From an uncultured Clostridia bacterium (GTDB taxonomy: Bacteria; Bacillota; Clostridia; Oscillospirales; Acutalibacteraceae): a DNA stretch of 64,000 nucleotides. A program made the position numbers and the translations under genes. The DNA lies in contig CAMVEX010000003.1 in NCBI GenBank assembly GCA_947166625.1, forward strand, positions 62,001 to 126,000. The letters run 5' to 3'. The notes under the pieces were generated by a model. The model saw nothing but the letters and a program-made list of their open reading frames with translations. It had not been told where the DNA came from and did not search any database. Shown in pieces: positions 24,362 through 34,258 of this stretch (position 1 is its first letter; each line of letters opens with the position of its first letter).

Positions 24362-25834
24362 TTATTTTATTGCCTTGAGATATTTTTCATAAGCCGTGTC
24401 CCACGCGGATGGATCGCCGGGATAATATGTCTTTATATCCTCGCTCTGCGCGACGATCTTTCGAGCCTGAGCCACATCCTCAATACATCCCTGAGAGATG
24501 AGCTGGGCAGCGATATTGCCGAGCACCGTCGCCTCGATCGGACCCGCGATAACGGGAACTCCGCAGGCGTCTGCCGTCATCTGGCAGAGGAGACCGTCTT
24601 TGACTCCGCCGCCGATAACATGGATTTTTGAATAATCCCTGCCGGTGCATTTTTTGATTTTTTCAAAGGTCTGACGGTATTTCATCGCAAGGCTCTCATA
24701 GATACACCGCACGACCGCGCCGTCGGATTCGGGATAACTGCCTCCGGAATGAGCCTTACAGAATTCTCTGATCCGCCCGGGGACATTGCCCATCTTGCCG
24801 AATTCTTCGTAATCCGGATCTATAAAATGGGCGAAGGGCTCTTCGCTGAGAGCGAGCTTTTCAAGGTCGGCGTAGGAATACTCCTTGCCGTGCCTGTGCC
24901 AATGGCGGCGGCTTTCCTGAATAAGCCAGAGACCGGTGATATTTTTGAGGAAGCCGGTCTTGCCTTCACATCCGCCCTCGTTTGTAACGTTCATTTCAAG
25001 CGAGGTTTCGTTGACAACGGGCTCGTCGAGCTCCGTGCCGAAGAGCGACCAGGTGCCGCTTGAAAGGAATATGAAATCTTTATCCTGCGCCGGGACGGCG
25101 GTGATGGCGCTCTGGGTATCGTGACCGCAGACGCTTATCACATCCTTCGGGCTGTCAAGGCCGCATTCGGCGGCGACTTCGTCCGTCAGCTTTCTCGTTA
25201 CCGCTCCGGGAAGCTCAATTTTGCCCATGAGGCGCTGAGGTATGCCGAGTTTATCAAAGATTTCGCCGCACCAGTCTTTGGTATTTATATCAACAAGCTG
25301 TGAGGTGGTGGCTATCGAATACTCCGTCACCTGCCTGCCGGTGAGCATATAGGCGAAAAGATCGGGCATAAAAAGAAGCTTATCAGCTCTCTCGAGAAGG
25401 TCGGGGCGCTCGCAGGCGAGAGAATAAAGCTGAAACACGGTGTTAAGCTCCATAAACTGGATGCCGGTAAGCTCATAAAATCTTTCGCGCGGAAGCTTTT
25501 CAAAAGCCTTCTCCACCATACCCGCCGTTCTTTTATCGCGGTAGTGAACGGGATTTTCGAGCAGCCTTCCCTCCTTGTCGAGCAGGCCGAAATCCACTCC
25601 CCAGGTGTCGATGCCGATGCTGTCAAACGAGCCTGCGGCATTCGCCTTGATAATGCTCTGCTTTATCTCGTGAAAAAGGCGGAGCACATCCCAATACACC
25701 GTGCCGTTTACCGTGACGGGGTCGTTTGTGAAGCGGTGCACCTCTTCGAGCGATATTTTATGCCCGTCAAAGGTGCCGATTATCGCCCTGCCGCTTGAAG
25801 CGCCGAAATCTATCGCAAGGACTTTTTTATTCAT
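24362..25834 (-). CDS. FGGY-family L-fuculokinase (rhamnulokinase-like)
   Basis: A 490-residue FGGY kinase. The N-terminal phosphate loop reads AIDFGASSGRAIIG and the C-terminal one IHVIGGGVKDGLLCQMTAD, typical of RhaB-type kinases; IGIDTWGVDFGLLDKEG contains the catalytic Asp. RhaB-like sequence suggests L-rhamnulose, but the context with FucI and FucU makes L-fuculose the likely substrate. The gene overlaps fucU by 4 bp (ATGA). No aldolase for the product (FucA) lies in this window. Confidence 0.85.
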   Translation of the reverse strand: MNKKVLAIDFGASSGRAIIGTFDGHKISLEEVHRFTNDPVTVNGTVYWDVLRLFHEIKQSIIKANAAGSFDSIGIDTWGVDFGLLDKEGRLLENPVHYRDKRTAGMVEKAFEKLPRERFYELTGIQFMELNTVFQLYSLACERPDLLERADKLLFMPDLFAYMLTGRQVTEYSIATTSQLVDINTKDWCGEIFDKLGIPQRLMGKIELPGAVTRKLTDEVAAECGLDSPKDVISVCGHDTQSAITAVPAQDKDFIFLSSGTWSLFGTELDEPVVNETSLEMNVTNEGGCEGKTGFLKNITGLWLIQESRRHWHRHGKEYSYADLEKLALSEEPFAHFIDPDYEEFGKMGNVPGRIREFCKAHSGGSYPESDGAVVRCIYESLAMKYRQTFEKIKKCTGRDYSKIHVIGGGVKDGLLCQMTADACGVPVIAGPIEATVLGNIAAQLISQGCIEDVAQARKIVAQSEDIKTYYPGDPSAWDTAYEKYLKAIK

Positions 25835-26253
25835 TGGACTACACCCTTTTTGAGAATGATATTGGCATATATGGCTGTTTCGCCGGTGGCTATCACGGCG
25901 TAGGCCTTTTTTGCTCTTTCATAAAAGGCAAATCTCTCGATAAGCTCAAATTTTTTATCGCCCTCGTTTGCCTTTACGGTTTTTTCATAATCCGCCCAGA
26001 TGGGAGGCCTGTTTTCGCTGTCTCCGTTATCCATAAGCCCCACCGGAGCCTCAACATAGGTGTCAAGCGGCATGAGCCTGAGGATCGCGTCAAGTATTTC
26101 ATTCACTCCGTGGCCGTCAAGGCGAACGAGCCTCTGAGCGACCGAAGCGGCGGGGAAGTTGCCGTCGCCTATCACGATTTCATCGCCGTGACCCATTTCC
26201 ATAAGTATCTTGAGCAGCTCGGGCGAAAGGACGGGTGATATATTCTTTAACAT
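25831..26253 (-). CDS. fucU: L-fucose mutarotase (RbsD/FucU family)
   Basis: A 140-residue RbsD/FucU protein: MGHGDEIVIGDGNFPA near residues 20-35 holds the catalytic His/Asp residues, and the C-terminal YANIILKKGVV is typical. FucU interconverts alpha- and beta-L-fucose so that the isomerase can use both. It is the first gene of the fucose set with a strong site (CCGGAGGTAAAAA), 17 bp after asnS. Confidence 0.9.
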   Translation of the reverse strand: MLKNISPVLSPELLKILMEMGHGDEIVIGDGNFPAASVAQRLVRLDGHGVNEILDAILRLMPLDTYVEAPVGLMDNGDSENRPPIWADYEKTVKANEGDKKFELIERFAFYERAKKAYAVIATGETAIYANIILKKGVVQ

Positions 26254-26269
26254 TTTTTACCTCCGGTTA

Positions 26270-27673
26270 TCAGAATTCAGCCGATCCCGTGGTCCTCGGG
26301 AACGGAATTGCATCGCGGATATTTGAAACGCCGGTGAGATACATCACAAGGCGCTCGAAGCCGAGGCCGAAGCCGCTGTGTTTTACCCCGCCGTATCTGC
26401 GAAGGTCAAGATACCAGCTGTAATCCTCCTCTTTGAGTCCGAGCTCGGCGATCCTGTCAAGAAGCACATCGAGGCGCTCCTCTCTCTGGCTGCCGCCGAT
26501 GATCTCGCCGATGCCCATAACGAGGCAGTCGCAGGCGGCGACGGTCTTCCCGTCATCATTAAGGCGCATATAAAACGCCTTTATCTCTTTGGGATAATCG
26601 GTGACGAAAACGGGCTTTTTGAAGATGGTTTCGGTGAGATAGCGCTCATGCTCCGTCTGAAGGTCTATGCCCCAGCTCACTTTGTATTCAAACTGATCGT
26701 TGTGCTCCTCGAGAAGCTTTACCGCCTCCGTGTAGGTAACTCTGCCGAAATCGGAGCCCGCTACGGCTTTGAGGCGGTCGATAAGCCCTTTATCGACGAA
26801 TTTATTGAGGAATTCCATCTCCTGCGGGCAGGATTCCAAAACATAGTTGATGACGAATTTGATCATCGCCTCGGCGACATCCATATTTTCCGAAAGCTCG
26901 GCGAAGGCTATCTCCGGCTCGATCATCCAGAATTCCGCCGCGTGGCGCTGAGTGTAGGATTTTTCGGCTCTGAAGGTGGGGCCGAAGGTGTAGATCTTGC
27001 CGAATGCAAGGGCCATTATTTCGCCCTGAAGCTGACCCGAAACGGTAAGATAAGCGGGTTTCTTAAAGAAATCCTGTGAAAAATCGACCTTGCCGTCTTC
27101 ACCCTTTGGGACATCCGCCAGATCAAAATCGGTGACTCTGAATCTCTCGCCCGCGCCCTCTGCATCCGAGCAGGAGATAAGCGGAGTGTGGGCATATACG
27201 AAGCCCTGATCAATAAAGAATTTATGGATCGCGTAAGCCGCCGTGGAGCGGACTCTGAACACAGCGTTAAAGAGATTTGTTCTCGGTCTGAGGTGGGCTA
27301 TTTCTCTGAGATATTCCACCGAATGTCTCTTTTTCTGAAGGGGATAATCGGGGCTCGAAACGGCTTCGACCGAGATCTCATCGGCATTTATCTCAAAAGG
27401 CTGATTCGCTTCGGGAGTGAGCAGAAGCCTGCCGGTCACCCTGAGGGCTGCTCCGACATTCTGCTTTGCGATATCCTTATAGTTCTCAAGCTTGTTTTCC
27501 TCAAAAACGACCTGGAGCCCCTTAAAAGAGCTGCCGTCGTTAAGCTCGATAAAGCCGATGGCTTTTGAATCTCTGAGGGTGCGTATCCAGCCGTAAACCG
27601 TAATGGTTTTGTCGGCATAAGCCCCGGCGTTTTCATAGAGCTTTTTGATTTCTGTCCTGTCTGCGTAAGGCAT
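26270..27673 (-). CDS. asnS: Asparaginyl-tRNA synthetase
   Basis: A 467-residue class IIb synthetase. An OB-fold anticodon-binding domain ([32 protein letters not shown]) precedes the catalytic core with motif 2 ([21 protein letters not shown]) and motif 3 ([15 protein letters not shown]). AsnS identity rather than AspS rests on overall resemblance. ATG at 27673 has AAGGAGTTGATAAAT; the longer frame is rejected. It lies between comEA-like and fucU genes on the same strand with short gaps, and no T-box leader is seen. Confidence 0.93.
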   Translation of the reverse strand: MPYADRTEIKKLYENAGAYADKTITVYGWIRTLRDSKAIGFIELNDGSSFKGLQVVFEENKLENYKDIAKQNVGAALRVTGRLLLTPEANQPFEINADEISVEAVSSPDYPLQKKRHSVEYLREIAHLRPRTNLFNAVFRVRSTAAYAIHKFFIDQGFVYAHTPLISCSDAEGAGERFRVTDFDLADVPKGEDGKVDFSQDFFKKPAYLTVSGQLQGEIMALAFGKIYTFGPTFRAEKSYTQRHAAEFWMIEPEIAFAELSENMDVAEAMIKFVINYVLESCPQEMEFLNKFVDKGLIDRLKAVAGSDFGRVTYTEAVKLLEEHNDQFEYKVSWGIDLQTEHERYLTETIFKKPVFVTDYPKEIKAFYMRLNDDGKTVAACDCLVMGIGEIIGGSQREERLDVLLDRIAELGLKEEDYSWYLDLRRYGGVKHSGFGLGFERLVMYLTGVSNIRDAIPFPRTTGSAEF

Positions 27674-27686
27674 ATTTATCAACTCC

Positions 27687-28049
27687 TTAATCAAGTGTAA
27701 TCCTGTCGCGGTTTTTGTTTACCGTGCCCGCTCCGATGCCTTCGACCCTGGTCAGATCGTCAGCGCTTCGGAATGCGCCGTGTTTTTCACGGTATTCAAC
27801 TATCGCTTTTGCTTTTATTTCGCCGACATCCTCAAGCGAGGCGAGCTCATCGACGCCGGCGGTATTTATGTTTATTTTTCCTCTGCTCTCCTCTTTATCG
27901 GAGCCCGCCGCGTCAAAGCGGGTCAGCCGGACGCTCGTCGCCTCAAGTCCGCCGAAGGACGGCGAATCGATTATCTTGAATGCCGAGAGCGCAGCGGCGA
28001 TAACGAGCGCCGCGCAGAGCAGGAGCAGGGTAGATCTGTCATTTTTCAT
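27687..28049 (-). CDS. ComEA-like helix-hairpin-helix DNA-binding protein
   Basis: A 120-residue protein with an N-terminal membrane helix (about residues 7-23) and a C-terminal HhH domain: [34 protein letters not shown] then [13 protein letters not shown]. ComEA binds DNA at the cell surface during transformation. It lacks the SLBB linker of Bacillus ComEA, as short versions do. The ribosome site is weak. No other competence gene adjoins it except cinA 8 kb away. Confidence 0.85.
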   Translation of the reverse strand: MKNDRSTLLLLCAALVIAAALSAFKIIDSPSFGGLEATSVRLTRFDAAGSDKEESRGKININTAGVDELASLEDVGEIKAKAIVEYREKHGAFRSADDLTRVEGIGAGTVNKNRDRITLD

Positions 28050-28073
28050 ATTTGAGATATGCGACTTGCAAAA

Positions 28074-28418
28074 TCAGAAATTTCTTCCGTTCCAGCCCCA
28101 GTGACCGATCTCATCATATTTGATATAGGTCTTATCGGGGGCGATGCCGAGCTCTTCGTTGATGATCGAGGTGAGAGCGTCGGTTATACGGTCATAAGCC
28201 GCCGCCTGAGCTGAGCCGAAAAGGCTGACCTCGAGCAGAGCGTAATCCTCATGTGTCTTTCCCGCGAAGCTCATGGGAGTTTTATCATTGAAGGTCAGCA
28301 TAAGCCAATCCTCGGTCTTGCCCGGGAAAAGGGCGATAGCCTCGCCGAATTTTTTGATAAGATTGTTTCTCGCGGCTTCGCTTATCTCTTTGTTTACCGT
28401 CGTTTTAATGCTTGGCAT
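28074..28418 (-). CDS. MIF/tautomerase-superfamily protein
   Basis: A 114-residue protein resembling macrophage migration inhibitory factor homologues: Pro directly after Met (MPSIKTTVN), the catalytic base in tautomerases, then DWLMLTFNDKTPMSFAG and a C-terminal YIKYDEIGHWGWNGRNF matching the MIF tail. Likely a tautomerase of unknown substrate. Ribosome site CGGAGGTAACACC. Confidence 0.8.
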   Translation of the reverse strand: MPSIKTTVNKEISEAARNNLIKKFGEAIALFPGKTEDWLMLTFNDKTPMSFAGKTHEDYALLEVSLFGSAQAAAYDRITDALTSIINEELGIAPDKTYIKYDEIGHWGWNGRNF

Positions 28419-28432
28419 GGTGTTACCTCCGT

Positions 28433-30679
28433 TTAATTGACCCTCAGGAACTGACCCGCCTCGACCACATTGCCGCGAACGGAAAAGTCTCTGTCGGTAT
28501 AGTTTACGTAAATCATCGCTCCGGTATCGTATTCGGTGCAGTAAACGCCGTCCGATACCTTGTAGTGATCCGTCATCCTCGCGTGGCGCAGATCATAAAG
28601 GCAGGCGTTTGCCTCGGCGTAAAATTCCGCGGCGGCGTTTATGGAATTATCATAGTAGTAAATATCGCTCTCGCCGTTGCCGCTGGCGGCCTTGTAATTC
28701 CACTTATAGCAGGGGCAGGCGCCGTATTCGATAAAGCGAAGCATCATTTCGGAAGGGTCGGGGCTTTCGTTGAGCGGAGCGCCCGAATAATCCGCCAGCC
28801 CGTGAAGGATCAGCGGGATGAACGGAACGGGAGTGTAAGAGCCGCTTTTTGAAACCGTCGTGGTGAGCGGAAGCTCGGTGACGGATTTGATATTTTTGAG
28901 CATATAGAAGCTGCCGCCGACGGTCATTATCTCATTGCCCGTAGAGAGGGGAGAAACGGTGCCCGATACGGTGCGGGACGCCTCCTGGCGGAGCATACCG
29001 CCCTTTGAAAAATCGGAGTAGAGAATGGAGCCCGCGTCATTGAGGCAAATGCCCGAATATGAGCCGTCGGAAGAGCGTGAAAGCACCGCCGCAACGGCGT
29101 TTTTGAGCCTTGAAACCTGCCTGAGGATCCTCGCGGACGGGTCGGCTCCCGACGCCGAGACCGCCGTATTCACGGGAGTATAGAGGGTATCGTTTCCGAA
29201 TATATCGCTCGCCGGCCTGCCGCGCATATTGCCGGAGGCGGAGAGAATATCTATATCTATGAAAAGGCGCATATTCTGATTTGAAATATATTCATAGAGC
29301 GAGGCGAGACCGCGCCTTCCGCCGAGCCTTGATGAAAAGCGCGAATAAGTGATGTCGCGGCTGTCCGTTCCGCCGGTCTTTGCCGCGCAATATCTCACAT
29401 TTACGCTGTCGATCCCCTTGTTTTTCATACGGACTAGCATATCCTGCGCCTGCTCGAAATCGGTCAGCACGCTCTGATATTCAAACGAGCCTATCGACTT
29501 TTTGCCTACACCGGTGAGAGTGAGGAAAAACGGCAGGGAATCCGTCTCCCCGGGCGCCTGCGAGGAGAGCATACCGTCTCTTATAAGCTGCTCTCTGACA
29601 GCCGACGCCATGCCCGAATAAGTGGCGTTGATGCCCGAAAGGAATCTGTAACACATATCTATCTGCGTGATATTCGATTTATCCGACAGGTAAAATACGC
29701 CGTCTTCAAATGCGGAAGGGGTGATATTGAATGATGAATAAACGCGGTTGAAGCCCGAAGCACTGACGGCCTTTTCCGCTTTGATAACCGCCGCCGCGTC
29801 ACCGTCCTCGATAAGGGCGGCAAAGGCGGTCTGCCCGGTCTTTATGCCGAATGCCGGTATCGCGGCGCTGCCCGAATATCCGCCGGGGCAGGAGAGGTCG
29901 TCTCCGTAAACCGCGAATGACAGCGATTCAAACGATTCATCAAATACGGATGTGTTTATTACCGCACCGCAGCCGTCCGGCACAAAGAGGAAATCGCCGG
30001 CTTCGGAGGTATTGTATGCGCCGAAATAGTTGAGTATCTCCATGCTCTCGACCGAGGCGGAGAGGTTGCCCGTAAGGTTTTCCCATTTGCAGTTTACGGT
30101 CATACTGCCGTCTGCAAGCTTTACGGTCATCGTCACTCTGAAACCTATATCGCCGGCCGAAAAACTCTTTTTTGAAGCGACATCGGGCGAGGGGAATATG
30201 TCATAGGTGAATATGCAGGAATTATCCTGAGTTTTTACGGAGGATTTGCCGTAAGCCACGGAATTATCCTGGCTGTTGAGCAGATAGATATCCGTCCCTC
30301 CCGCGATCCTCAGGGAGACCATGCTCGAATCTATCGAGGGCAGATTTGCCGTTTCGGGCTTTGAGGGCAGGGCCGTGAAGAGAGAATCCGCCGCGCTGTC
30401 ATATATCCCGAATGAGCAGGTGCGTTCATCCGCCCACAGCTCGATAAAACCCGATGAAATGCCGGATTTTACAAACCGGGATCTGTCGGAGCTGAAGTGA
30501 AGCGAAGCGTCGCTCGACGGCCTGCTGATAACATTCCGCGCCGAAACATTGCGCGTGACGCGCACACCGCTGTTGCTTCTGCCGCAGGATGCGAATGAGA
30601 GACAGATCAGCAATACCGCCGTGAGCGCCGATATTGATTTTATTATCCTGTTTTTATTTGCTGTTGTAGAAATTTTCAT
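28433..30679 (-). CDS. Large surface lipoprotein, DUF5696-like
   Basis: A 748-residue exported protein. The signal peptide ends in a lipobox (LLICLSFASCGR, Cys about residue 31). The rest is probably a beta-sandwich followed by a TIM-barrel-like region (residues about 350-680), resembling DUF5696 and other glycosidase-like proteins, but no catalytic pair was identified. ATG at 30679 (GGAATACT upstream) overlaps the kinase gene by 26 bp, so it belongs to the two-component operon and may be connected to what that system senses. Confidence 0.65.
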   Translation of the reverse strand: MKISTTANKNRIIKSISALTAVLLICLSFASCGRSNSGVRVTRNVSARNVISRPSSDASLHFSSDRSRFVKSGISSGFIELWADERTCSFGIYDSAADSLFTALPSKPETANLPSIDSSMVSLRIAGGTDIYLLNSQDNSVAYGKSSVKTQDNSCIFTYDIFPSPDVASKKSFSAGDIGFRVTMTVKLADGSMTVNCKWENLTGNLSASVESMEILNYFGAYNTSEAGDFLFVPDGCGAVINTSVFDESFESLSFAVYGDDLSCPGGYSGSAAIPAFGIKTGQTAFAALIEDGDAAAVIKAEKAVSASGFNRVYSSFNITPSAFEDGVFYLSDKSNITQIDMCYRFLSGINATYSGMASAVREQLIRDGMLSSQAPGETDSLPFFLTLTGVGKKSIGSFEYQSVLTDFEQAQDMLVRMKNKGIDSVNVRYCAAKTGGTDSRDITYSRFSSRLGGRRGLASLYEYISNQNMRLFIDIDILSASGNMRGRPASDIFGNDTLYTPVNTAVSASGADPSARILRQVSRLKNAVAAVLSRSSDGSYSGICLNDAGSILYSDFSKGGMLRQEASRTVSGTVSPLSTGNEIMTVGGSFYMLKNIKSVTELPLTTTVSKSGSYTPVPFIPLILHGLADYSGAPLNESPDPSEMMLRFIEYGACPCYKWNYKAASGNGESDIYYYDNSINAAAEFYAEANACLYDLRHARMTDHYKVSDGVYCTEYDTGAMIYVNYTDRDFSVRGNVVEAGQFLRVN

Positions 30680-32186
30680 AGTATTCCGGACCTTCGGGGA
30701 CTTCAAAATAAAACTCGACCCCGCCGTCAACATTGTTTACGCCGAATGCGCAGCGGTGATTGGTCATAATGCTCTTGACTATGGAAAGACCGAGGCCGAA
30801 GCGGTTGGTGCTTCTGTTATGCGCCTTGTCTGCCCTGTAAAAGCTATCCCATATTTCGGAGATATCCTCCTGCGCGATATGCTCGCCCGTGTTTATGACC
30901 GAAATGCGGATGCAGCCGTTGCTCCGCTTTTCGGAGCTTATCGAGATCCGCTTTTCGCCCGCGCAGTGTGAAATGGCGTTGGTGATGTAGTTTTTGAGAA
31001 CTATCTCTATCTTTTCGCCCTGGGCGAAGCATTCGAGGGAGAGGGGGACGGAATTTTCCGCCGTTATTCCGTTATCGCTTATCTCAAGAGCCAGGTGGCC
31101 GAGCAGGGATGAAATGCTCTCGCCTATGTCATAATAATCGGGATTGAAGGGCTGTGATTTGCTCTCAAGCTTTGAAAGCTCAAGCAGCTCGAGCACAAGC
31201 TCATTCATCTTGCTGCTCTCATCCATGATTATCGAGCAGTATTCGCGTATTACCGCGGGGTCGTCGCTGATGCCCTCTTTGAGCCCCTCGGCATATCCGC
31301 TGATTATCGCTATGGGAGTTTTTAATTCGTGAGAAACGTTGCTGATGAAGGATTTTCTCGCGTTGTCGAGGGCGAGGCGAAGCTCGATATCCTTCTCAAG
31401 CTGTCTGTTTTTATCGTTGAGGTCGTCAAGGGTGGAGTCAAGCTTATCGGAGAGCGTGTTTATGCTCCTGCCGAGCTCGCCGATCTCATCTCTGCCGTAG
31501 TCTTTGCATTTGCGGCTGAAATTCAGAGCCGCCATATCCTTGGTAATATCGTTTATCTCCTCGACCGGCTTTGTGAATCTGTAGATCAATACGAAGAATA
31601 TCACGACCAGCAGGGCGACCACCGAGATCGAAAACACGGAATAAACTCTGTCTGCAACGGTGACTATGCTCTCGATATCCGCCACGGGATAAAACACATA
31701 GACCGTGTCACCGGTCGAAAGCTCGCTGTTGTAAACGAAATAATCGGCGTTTGTGGCATTTTTTTTCTTTATCTCGAAATTATTGTATTTGAATTTTGAA
31801 GAATTATATCTGACGCTGTCCGTCATATCGGCGTATTCGGGCTTGGTCGAGCCGGGGGAGGGGAAATGGCCCACATCCACCGCGGAGCCGGACGCGCTGC
31901 TGCGATAGAGCAAAAAACCGTCGGGATCGACTATCTCAAAATCCACCCCGTAATTTTGCGACAGGGCGTAGAGATCGAAATAATATGTGCCCGAATCGGG
32001 TACGAGATAATCCGTCATATCGGCAACGGTGACGAGCTTGCCGTAAGTGTTTCTGGTAAAGACCGAGAAAAGCAGGGGCTCGGATATCACCGAGACAGCG
32101 ATGAAAAAAATTATCATCACGATAAGTATCGCGGCAAAGAGCTTTATGCGGATCTTTGAATTCAGGAATGAGAAAAGTTTTTTCAT
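30654..32186 (-). CDS. Membrane sensor histidine kinase
   Basis: A 510-residue kinase: transmembrane helix at about 13-35, an extracellular sensor of about 140 residues, a second helix at about 180-200, HAMP, then the H box FISNVSHELKTPIAIISGYAEG (His about 288) and ATPase boxes with N box LKNYITNAISHC, and G2 box RFGLGLSIVKSI. It is of the VanS/PhoR class. It overlaps the response regulator gene by 4 bp and is followed by a surface lipoprotein in the same operon. The signal is unknown, possibly cell-wall related. Confidence 0.93.
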   Translation of the reverse strand: MKKLFSFLNSKIRIKLFAAILIVMIIFFIAVSVISEPLLFSVFTRNTYGKLVTVADMTDYLVPDSGTYYFDLYALSQNYGVDFEIVDPDGFLLYRSSASGSAVDVGHFPSPGSTKPEYADMTDSVRYNSSKFKYNNFEIKKKNATNADYFVYNSELSTGDTVYVFYPVADIESIVTVADRVYSVFSISVVALLVVIFFVLIYRFTKPVEEINDITKDMAALNFSRKCKDYGRDEIGELGRSINTLSDKLDSTLDDLNDKNRQLEKDIELRLALDNARKSFISNVSHELKTPIAIISGYAEGLKEGISDDPAVIREYCSIIMDESSKMNELVLELLELSKLESKSQPFNPDYYDIGESISSLLGHLALEISDNGITAENSVPLSLECFAQGEKIEIVLKNYITNAISHCAGEKRISISSEKRSNGCIRISVINTGEHIAQEDISEIWDSFYRADKAHNRSTNRFGLGLSIVKSIMTNHRCAFGVNNVDGGVEFYFEVPEGPEYYENFYNSK

Positions 32187-32872
32187 TCCCTGCCCACCTC
32201 GATTTTGTAACCCACGCCGAAAACGGTCTTGATATGGGTGTTGCCCCAGGCGCCGAGTTTTGTCCTCAGCCGGGCGAGGTGAGAATCCACCGTCCTGCTG
32301 TCTCCGCTGAAATCAATGCCCCAGATATCGTCAAGCAGGGCGTCGCGCGAAAAAGTCCTTCCGGGATTTGAGGCGAGTTTTTCGAGCAGGTTGAATTCTT
32401 TGATCTTCAATTCTATTTCTCTGCCGTCGAGGGTCACCTCATGGGCGGCAAGGTTTATTATCAGCCCGTCAACCGAAATCATATCGGGCGAATCCTCTTT
32501 TTTGACAGCGCCCGAGCGCTTGAGCAGGGCTTCGACCCTCTTGATGAATACGGGCATACTGAATGGCTTGGTGATGAAATCATCCGCGCCGCTCTCAAAT
32601 GAGACGAGCTCGTCAAACTCCTGGCTGCGCGCGGTGAGCACGATGATAGGCACGCGGCTGGTTTCTCTGATCTTTTTGCAGACCTCCCAGCCGTCCATTT
32701 CGGGCATCATTATATCGCAGACAACGAGGTCGATATTTTTAACGGCATTAAACATTTCAACAGCCTGCCTGCCGTCTGCCGCCTCGAAGGTTTCGTGGCC
32801 GGAATTTTTAAGGAAATCGCACACCAGCCTTCTCATTCTCGCCTCATCTTCGGCAACAAGTATTCTGCTCAT
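32183..32872 (-). CDS. OmpR-family response regulator
   Basis: A 229-residue regulator with receiver domain (AEDEARMRRLV; phospho-Asp in VVCDIMMPEMDGWE about residue 53; Lys in FITKPFSM) and an OmpR-type winged helix (EFNLLEKLASNPGRTFSRDALLDDIWG, then RTVDSHLARLRTKLG). It is the first gene of the regulator-kinase-lipoprotein operon. Confidence 0.94.
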   Translation of the reverse strand: MSRILVAEDEARMRRLVCDFLKNSGHETFEAADGRQAVEMFNAVKNIDLVVCDIMMPEMDGWEVCKKIRETSRVPIIVLTARSQEFDELVSFESGADDFITKPFSMPVFIKRVEALLKRSGAVKKEDSPDMISVDGLIINLAAHEVTLDGREIELKIKEFNLLEKLASNPGRTFSRDALLDDIWGIDFSGDSRTVDSHLARLRTKLGAWGNTHIKTVFGVGYKIEVGRE

Positions 32873-33009
32873 CGTCTCACTCCCCCGGAATTATGATAAT
32901 ATACGATACACTTCTCCATACTATTGCAATATTGTAGCACAAGCCCGGGCTCAAATTCAAGTAGTAATTATATAAAATATACAGTATATATCCTGTTAAA
33001 ATAAAAAAC

Positions 33010-33038
33010 TTGATTTATTAACGGATTTGTAGTATAAT
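33010..33038 (+). promoter_or_regulatory. Sigma-A promoter for the cysteine desulfurase operon
   Basis: TTGATT at 33010-33015 and TATAAT at 33033-33038 are 17 bp apart and lie 65 bp upstream of the desulfurase start, in the gap divergent from the response regulator. Confidence 0.75.
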
Positions 33039-33102
33039 CCCCTATATATGTGCCGAAAACGGCAGAAAGAAATTTGCTCACGCGGTATCCGGAGGATTGA
33101 AA

Positions 33103-34239
33103 ATGACGCTTCGCGGTTATTTTGACAACAGCGCTACTACCCGCCCCTGCGAGGAGGCGGTCAACGCCGTCAATATAGCTTTGAGAGAATGCTGGGGCAA
33201 CCCGTCATCCCTTCATTTCAAAGGGACTGAATCCGAAAGGCTGCTTGAGGATTCGCGGCGTTCGGTGGCTTCGCTGCTCTCGTGCGAGAGCGAGGAGATA
33301 TATTTTACATCCGGCGGCACGGAGGGCAACAATCTCGCGGTATTCGGCGCGGCTCATAAGCTCAGAAGGAACGGAAACAGGATCGTATCCACCTCCATTG
33401 AGCATCCGAGCGTTGACGAAGCCCTGACTCAGCTCGGCAGAGAAGGCTTTGAGATAATCAGGATAAAGCCGGACAGTTTCGGAAGGATAGCGGAGGAAGA
33501 CATCATCTCAGCCGTCAATTCCGATACGATCCTTGTCACGATGATGCTTGTGAATAACGAGGTCGGCTCTATCATTCCCGTTCGCGCCGCAAAAAGAGCC
33601 GTTACAAGGGCAAAAGCCCCGGCGCTCATCCACTGCGACGCCGTTCAGGCCTTCGGGAAGATCCCCGTTAAGCCCTCTCAGCTCGGAGCGGATATCGTCA
33701 CCGTCAGTTCACATAAGATCCACGGCCCCAAGGGAGTCGGCGCGATATATATCAAAAACGGAGTGAAAATCCTGCCCCGCGCTTTCGGAGGGGAGCAGGA
33801 ATCACATATCAGACCGGGCACTCAGGCTATGCCCGCCGTCGCGGGATTCGGAGCCGCCGCCGAGGCGATAGGCGATATGAAAGAATCACTCGAAAGAGTG
33901 ACCCTGATTCGCGATCACATGCTCAAAAGATTTGAAGAAATCGGCGGCATAAGGATAAATTCCGCCCCCGATGCCCTGCCTTATATCACAAATATCTCGG
34001 TCATCGGCATCAAATCCGAGCCGATGCTGAATTATCTCTCATCAGAGGGGATTTGCGTATCGAGCGGCTCCGCCTGCTCAAAGGGCAAGCGCAGCAGGGT
34101 GCTGACCGAAATGGGGCTCGATAAAGAGGCTATGGAAAGCCCGCTTCGCATCAGTTTTTCACGCTTCACGACCAAAGAAGAAACAGACCGTCTCGTTGAC
34201 GCCGTCGCGTCGGGAAAGAGCGGGATAAGATCCAAATAA
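33103..34239 (+). CDS. Cysteine desulfurase (NifS/IscS class)
   Basis: A 378-residue PLP enzyme that takes sulfur from cysteine. The PLP lysine is in TVSSHKIHGPKGVGA (about residue 204), the Asp before it in HCDAVQAFGK, and the catalytic Cys in CVSSGSACSKGKRS (about 324). The first codons FDNSATTRP are typical. ATG at 33103 has GGAGG 7 bp before it. It lies directly upstream of thiI, so it probably supplies sulfur for 4-thiouridine, like Bacillus NifZ. Confidence 0.93.
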   Translation: MTLRGYFDNSATTRPCEEAVNAVNIALRECWGNPSSLHFKGTESERLLEDSRRSVASLLSCESEEIYFTSGGTEGNNLAVFGAAHKLRRNGNRIVSTSIEHPSVDEALTQLGREGFEIIRIKPDSFGRIAEEDIISAVNSDTILVTMMLVNNEVGSIIPVRAAKRAVTRAKAPALIHCDAVQAFGKIPVKPSQLGADIVTVSSHKIHGPKGVGAIYIKNGVKILPRAFGGEQESHIRPGTQAMPAVAGFGAAAEAIGDMKESLERVTLIRDHMLKRFEEIGGIRINSAPDALPYITNISVIGIKSEPMLNYLSSEGICVSSGSACSKGKRSRVLTEMGLDKEAMESPLRISFSRFTTKEETDRLVDAVASGKSGIRSK

Positions 34240-34258
34240 GCTTAAAACAGGTAAGGCA

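Noticed and set aside
26270-27694. T-box leader for the asparaginyl-tRNA synthetase gene
   Set aside because: The gene lies 14 bp after the comEA-like gene with no room for a T-box.
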